From positions 1 to 36,185 of the forward strand of contig JABMPE010000218.1 of the NCBI GenBank assembly GCA_013203845.1: a stretch of DNA of 36,185 bases. The letters are read 5' to 3'. Source of the DNA: Rhodopirellula sp. (GTDB lineage: Bacteria > Planctomycetota > Planctomycetia > Planctomycetales > Planctomycetaceae). Below the pieces are notes generated by a model that saw nothing but the letters and a program-made list of their open reading frames with translations, had not been told where the DNA came from and ran no database searches. Every line of letters starts with the position of its first letter. The stretch's first letter is position 1. Both the position numbers and the translations under genes were made by a program. Shown one piece after another: positions 32,681 through 36,185 of the stretch.

Positions 32681-33916
32681 TTATCTCGCAATATACGAGA
32701 GTCGCAGGTCATCGACACTCATTGTTCCTGCGGCTCCGTTGAGACCGATGCGGAGAATGGCTTCGCGGGCATTGATCGGAACGGGGATACGGCTGCCGGT
32801 GCGTTCCCAGTCCTGAGATCTCAGCCACGGGCCGACTTTGAAGTCGCCGACCGAGCGGCGGATCTGATCGTAAAAGTGAATGTAGAACGCGGGCTTTTCG
32901 TAGTCCTTGCTGCCAGCTCGAATGTTGTCGAGTTTCAAATCAAGCGACAGATTGACGAAGGCCACTTTACGACCGTCGATCGCGACTCCCTGCATCATCC
33001 GCGCGGGTCGCCCGGTTTCGTCGTTTTCGAAAGTGACGTAGTAGTCTCCTTCCGGAGCGTCGCCTTTCACGCGTGTTACCTGCCGTTGGTAGTACCAGGC
33101 GTCGACTTTGTCGTCGTGGTTGTCGTCGATTTCGAGACCGCCGTTGACGATCGTCGGATTGGCCGGGTCTGGCTGCACTCGGCGGCCTTCTTCGGACTGT
33201 CCGGTCATCGGTACGAACAGCGTCGGAATCAGTCGTTCCGGCACGAGCTTCCCGTCCTTCTTTTCGAACAGGTAAAAGACCTGCTGGTAGCGTTGCCCGA
33301 GCGGAACAATCATTCGTCCGCCTTCGCGTAGCTGTTCGATCAATGGCTGGGGTACGCTTTCGGGGGAACACGTCACGATGATGCGATCAAACGGAGCGTG
33401 TTCCGGCCAACCTTTGTAGCCGTCGCCAGCGAGTGTATGGACATTGTCATAGCCGAGTTTTTTCAACCGACGACCGGCTTCGCGGCTGAGCTGAGGTACG
33501 ATTTCGATGGAGTAAACTTCTTTGACGATTTCTGCGAGCACTGCCGCCTGGTAACCACTGCCGGTACCGATCTCCAGGACTTTGTCGGTCGGTTTGGGAT
33601 CCAGCGCTTCGGTCATGTACGCAACAACGAACGGCGGCGAGATCGTCTGCTGGTAGCCAATTGGCAGTGCCTTATCGATGTAGGCTTCGCGGAAGAGGCT
33701 GGAAGGTACGAACTCGTGCCGCTTCACCGTGTTGATGGCGTGCAGAACCAGCCGGTTGGAAATACCCTGGCCCGCCACGTCTTCAGCGACCATTTTTGCG
33801 CGAGCTTCGCGATATTTGTCGTCGTCTGCTCGGACTGATTCCTGAAAACACAGGCCGGTAAACATCACAACGATCAGGAATATTGCCAGGCGTTGCTGAA
33901 GACGTGAGTCGCTCAT
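32681..33916 (-). CDS. Exported protein-L-isoaspartate O-methyltransferase with C-terminal beta-sandwich-like extension
   Basis: This 411-residue protein joins a signal peptide (about 1-30, core AIFLIVVMFTGL ending VRA) to a PIMT domain at about 35-240. PIMT motifs are TISPPFVVAYMTEAL (substrate loop), VLEIGTGSGYQAAVLAEIV (SAM-binding motif I), GDGYKGWPEHAPFDRIIVTC, and LREGGRMIVPLGQ. PIMT methylates isoaspartyl residues in aged proteins. Residues about 245-411 form an added domain (IVNGGLEIDDNHDDKVDAWYY ... MSVDDLRLSYI) that looks like a carbohydrate-binding-type jelly roll. Typical cytoplasmic PIMT is about 210 residues with no signal. AGGA 8 nt upstream of ATG 33916 overlaps the TAG stop of the preceding coiled-coil gene, so translation is probably coupled. 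SAM supply outside the cytoplasm is an open question. Confidence 0.85.
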   Translation of the reverse strand: MSDSRLQQRLAIFLIVVMFTGLCFQESVRADDDKYREARAKMVAEDVAGQGISNRLVLHAINTVKRHEFVPSSLFREAYIDKALPIGYQQTISPPFVVAYMTEALDPKPTDKVLEIGTGSGYQAAVLAEIVKEVYSIEIVPQLSREAGRRLKKLGYDNVHTLAGDGYKGWPEHAPFDRIIVTCSPESVPQPLIEQLREGGRMIVPLGQRYQQVFYLFEKKDGKLVPERLIPTLFVPMTGQSEEGRRVQPDPANPTIVNGGLEIDDNHDDKVDAWYYQRQVTRVKGDAPEGDYYVTFENDETGRPARMMQGVAIDGRKVAFVNLSLDLKLDNIRAGSKDYEKPAFYIHFYDQIRRSVGDFKVGPWLRSQDWERTGSRIPVPINAREAILRIGLNGAAGTMSVDDLRLSYIAR

Positions 33917-33925
33917 GACACGTTC

Positions 33926-35854
33926 CTAAGCCGCGTTATTGTCCAGAAAACGCGACAGCGCGAGTAAGCCGGATGAGTCAGAAAGTCCGTCGAAACGGTG
34001 GTCGATCGCCCCCGAATCATTGGATTGTGACAGGTGAGTCAGCAGGTCGCGAATGATCCGTTCGGCTTCCAGTTTTTCACGCTGCCAGGCATCACGAGAT
34101 TTCTGCCAGGACGTTTCCTGAGTTTCGATTTGCGTGAACTGAGTCTGCAGCTGCTCTTCGCGACGGCGAAGTTGCGATTCCCGTTCGGCGACCCAGTCGG
34201 TCAGCTGTTGTTTCTCACCGCGGAAGGATTCTTTCTGAGACTCGAACTGCGACCGCGAATCGTCCAGTTCCCGTCGTTGCTGATTGAGTCCGTCCCGTAA
34301 GTTTCGGATGTAGTCGGCGAGCTGTTCGCGAGCCTGTTCCACTCGCTGCTTCGCGCCTTCGTCACCAGTTACCTGAGACATCTGCGCCCACGCTTCGTCG
34401 ACGGCAATCTGAGTTTGCAGCAGTTCCTGATGTCGGGTTTCCAGATCCTCGCGGAGTCGATCGAGTCGGTCGCGGCGTTTTTCCAGATTCTCGGCGTGCA
34501 GAGACATCATGTCCGCCTGTCGGCGGTTCTCGGCAGTCTGCGTCTGAACTTTCAGCTCCCACGACTGTCGTTCGGCAGTGAGCCGCTCACGTTCACGGGT
34601 CGCGTGCTCGTCGACAGACTTCTGCATTTTGGAAAGTGTCGACTGTTGCCGTTCGAGTGAATGTTCCAGCTCTTCGAGAATGATGCGACGTCGAGAGATC
34701 TGCTTGTCCCGCTGCCGCTGAACCTGAACGAGATTTTCCAGTCGCTGTCTCGCCCGCTGGTACTCGCTGCGGAATTCGTCTCGCGTTTGTTCCAGTTCCT
34801 CCCGCGATCGTTCCAGGTGGTCCTGCTGAAACCGAATGCGGCTGTCGAGCAACGCTCGCTGCTTCCGCAGTTCGGCTTCTGTCGAGTGTCGCTGTTCTTC
34901 GAGTTTCGCGAACTCGCTTTTGACCCGGCGGTGTTGCTCGGTCTGTTCCTGCTCGATTTCTTCCCAGGTTCGGCGGCGGAGTTCGTCGATTTCCTGCTGG
35001 AATCGCTGATGCTCGCTGTCGAGTCGTTCCTGACGTCGTTTCAGTTCTGCTTCGGAATCCAGTTTCTGCTGCTGCCACTCCTCGATCGATTCCTGCAGAG
35101 CTTCTCGCTCGCGGGCTAGAAGTGTGCGGTCGGCGATAATCTCATCGGTCAGAGCTTCAGTGGTGATCTGCTCGGACAGTTGCTGTCGTTCGGTTTCGAG
35201 CTGCTCCGAAAGTGCCTGTCGTTCGGACTCGATCTGCTCGATCAGTCGCGCCTGCTGTTCAGCCAGCTGGCGGCGTTCGCGTTCGAGCGTTTCCCGCAGC
35301 TCGGTTTCCTGATCAACCAGCCGCTGCTGAGTTTTCGTAAACTCCTGCCGCTGGGTTTCTGATCGCTTGATCGACTCCTGCAACTCCGCACGTTGTTCTT
35401 CGAGTTCGCTCTGAACTTCCTGACGCAGACGCTCTCGCTGTTGGTTCAGGTCGGATCGCTCATGCTCGATGGCAGCTGCCTGTTCAGACATCGCTGCCCG
35501 CTCGCGGTTGATCGCCGCCTTTTCGGCTTCAAACTCAGTCTGACGAGCATCGAACTCTTCGCGTGATTGCCGGAGTCGTTCCTCGGCATCAAGGACGCTT
35601 TGTTCGTGTTCCTGCTTCTCCAACCGGAAGGAACGTCGATCCTGGTCGAGCTGTCCGGCCTGTGAGTTCAGGGCCTGCTCACGACGATTAAGATCGGTCA
35701 GCTGCTTCTGAACCTGCTCGACGAGTTCTGCCGTTTGGACAAGCAGATCTTCTTCGAGATTGTCCAGCTCTGCGCTGCTGGCAACCGGACTCACAGGCAA
35801 TCGAGTCGTTGGCCATGCGTCAGGTTGATGAGTTGAGCGGAATTCCTCGCTCAT
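33926..35854 (-). CDS. Long coiled-coil protein, unknown function
   Basis: This 642-residue protein is almost entirely coiled coil, from about 30 to 605, with dense Glu, Gln, Arg and Leu heptads (for example LTDLNRREQALNSQAGQLDQ). It has a short non-coiled head (about 1-27, Pro/Thr-rich) and a different tail (about 605-642, DSGAIDHRFDGLSDSSGLLALSRFLDN). No signal peptide, membrane helix, Walker motif or other enzymatic motif is visible, so it is not an SMC ATPase. AGGA lies 9 nt before ATG 35854. It sits between trxA (98 nt upstream) and the exported PIMT gene (its TAG stop ends 9 nt before that ATG) on the same strand. A scaffold or cytoskeletal role is possible but unsupported. Confidence 0.8.
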   Translation of the reverse strand: MSEEFRSTHQPDAWPTTRLPVSPVASSAELDNLEEDLLVQTAELVEQVQKQLTDLNRREQALNSQAGQLDQDRRSFRLEKQEHEQSVLDAEERLRQSREEFDARQTEFEAEKAAINRERAAMSEQAAAIEHERSDLNQQRERLRQEVQSELEEQRAELQESIKRSETQRQEFTKTQQRLVDQETELRETLERERRQLAEQQARLIEQIESERQALSEQLETERQQLSEQITTEALTDEIIADRTLLAREREALQESIEEWQQQKLDSEAELKRRQERLDSEHQRFQQEIDELRRRTWEEIEQEQTEQHRRVKSEFAKLEEQRHSTEAELRKQRALLDSRIRFQQDHLERSREELEQTRDEFRSEYQRARQRLENLVQVQRQRDKQISRRRIILEELEHSLERQQSTLSKMQKSVDEHATRERERLTAERQSWELKVQTQTAENRRQADMMSLHAENLEKRRDRLDRLREDLETRHQELLQTQIAVDEAWAQMSQVTGDEGAKQRVEQAREQLADYIRNLRDGLNQQRRELDDSRSQFESQKESFRGEKQQLTDWVAERESQLRRREEQLQTQFTQIETQETSWQKSRDAWQREKLEAERIIRDLLTHLSQSNDSGAIDHRFDGLSDSSGLLALSRFLDNNAA

Positions 35855-35898
35855 TCCGGGAATCCTTTCCCTGCGGCGAGTTCAATTTCTGGAAGACT

Positions 35899-35927
35899 CG
35901 TCCCTTTTCCATGCTGGAAAAGGGACG
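35899..35927 (-). terminator. Perfect 12-bp hairpin between trxA and the coiled-coil gene
   Basis: CGTCCCTTTTCC (35899-35910) and GGAAAAGGGACG (35916-35927) are perfect complements around a 5-nt loop. The hairpin starts 25 nt after the trxA stop on the minus strand. No run of U follows, so it may be an attenuating or RNA-stabilising hairpin rather than a full terminator. It would reduce transcription or mRNA decay across the trxA boundary. Confidence 0.55.
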
Positions 35928-35952
35928 GTCAGTCTGGTCGTCTGTCTGTCGC

Positions 35953-36185
35953 TTACAGGTGTGCGTTCAGCTTCTCGGTGATTTTCTCTTTCGGCACAGC
36001 GCCAACGAGACGTTCAACGACCTCGCCACCCTTGAAAATCATCAGCGTTGGAATGGAGTTAATCTGATGCTTCGTTGCGATCTGTGGGTTTTCGTCGGTG
36101 TTTACTTTTCCGACCTTGACCTTGCCTTCGTACTCGGTGGCGATGGCATCGATAGTTGGTGCCAGCATGCGGCAGGGGCCGCACC
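35953..36185 (-). CDS. trxA: Thioredoxin, 5' end outside window
   Basis: Reading the minus strand from the window edge, codons TGC GGC CCC TGC at the extreme right give the CGPC part of the WCGPC redox site (the preceding Trp codon is cut to GG). [23 protein letters not shown], a hallmark [22 protein letters not shown] with the cis-proline of SIPT, and [23 protein letters not shown] follow. This is the C-terminal about 77 residues of a normal 105-110-residue thioredoxin. It reduces protein disulfides in the cytoplasm. It is upstream of the coiled-coil and PIMT genes on the same strand, with a 12-bp hairpin between. Confidence 0.95.
   Translation of the reverse strand, partial: CGPCRMLAPTIDAIATEYEGKVKVGKVNTDENPQIATKHQINSIPTLMIFKGGEVVERLVGAVPKEKITEKLNAHL

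Noticed and set aside
34661-35119. Leu/Phe-rich plus-strand frames opposite the coiled-coil gene, resembling a membrane protein
   Set aside because: They arise because Glu/Gln/Arg codons read as hydrophobic codons on the other strand. No start signal or family match is present.
1-36185. CRISPR arrays, insertion sequences, tRNA genes, phage or restriction-defence genes
   Set aside because: None was found: there are no regularly spaced repeats, no transposase or integrase motifs, and no cloverleaf-like segments seen by eye.

Overview
The window looks like an ordinary chromosomal stretch of a planctomycete (phylum Planctomycetota, most likely class Planctomycetia). The strongest evidence is the adjacent pair of a PSCyt1/PSCyt2/PSD1 (DUF1549/DUF1553) cytochrome-type protein and a Tat-signal DUF1501 protein, a combination that is largely planctomycetal. 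Supporting signs are the many exported hydrolases, moderate-to-high GC, small operons on both strands and several long coiled-coil or low-complexity proteins without familiar names. I see no tRNA, rRNA, CRISPR array, insertion sequence, phage gene or plasmid gene. Genus cannot be fixed from the sequence alone.

Layout. 1-1554 (-): an exported two-domain cyclase-fold hydrolase whose 3' end lies outside the window. 2138-7432 (+): an operon-like run of a SASA-type carbohydrate esterase, the PSCyt/PSD1 protein and a DUF1501 protein, probably cell-envelope catabolism. 7463-9796 (-): an exported DPP-IV-like S9 peptidase. 10275-15651 (+): a signalling cluster of a FixJ-like regulator, a RedB-like thioredoxin-fold membrane protein, a membrane hybrid histidine kinase, and a regulator with two recently duplicated receiver domains followed by a truncated HDOD domain. 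15933-20350 (-): a small double-CxxC protein, an M29 aminopeptidase, a UbiA-family prenyltransferase and purF. 20627-25811 (+): a three-gene unit with a MotA/TolQ/ExbB-type channel and two large proteins each anchored by one N-terminal membrane helix. 26191-28269 (+): a small unknown protein, a Tat-exported amidohydrolase and a PH-like membrane protein, closed by a bidirectional terminator shared with convergent glmS (28408-30270, -). 30565-32615 (+): surE and a CBS-GGDEF protein. 32681-36185 (-): trxA (cut by the window edge), a long coiled-coil protein and an exported protein-L-isoaspartate methyltransferase, arranged as one operon.

The best candidate for an undescribed system is the 20627-25811 unit. 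The first gene supplies a four-helix proton-channel-like protein. The other two share a layout of N-terminal helix, coiled coil and a similar alpha/beta module, but only one keeps an acidic residue in the membrane-entry position expected of an ExbD/TolR/MotB partner. This suggests a heteromeric energised envelope machine. Secondary candidates are the RedB/histidine kinase cluster, the translationally coupled mini-ORF before the duplicated-receiver regulator, and the trxA/coiled-coil/exported PIMT operon, which would place protein repair outside the cytoplasm.

All domain names rest on motif recognition by eye. No database search, structure prediction or alignment program was run.
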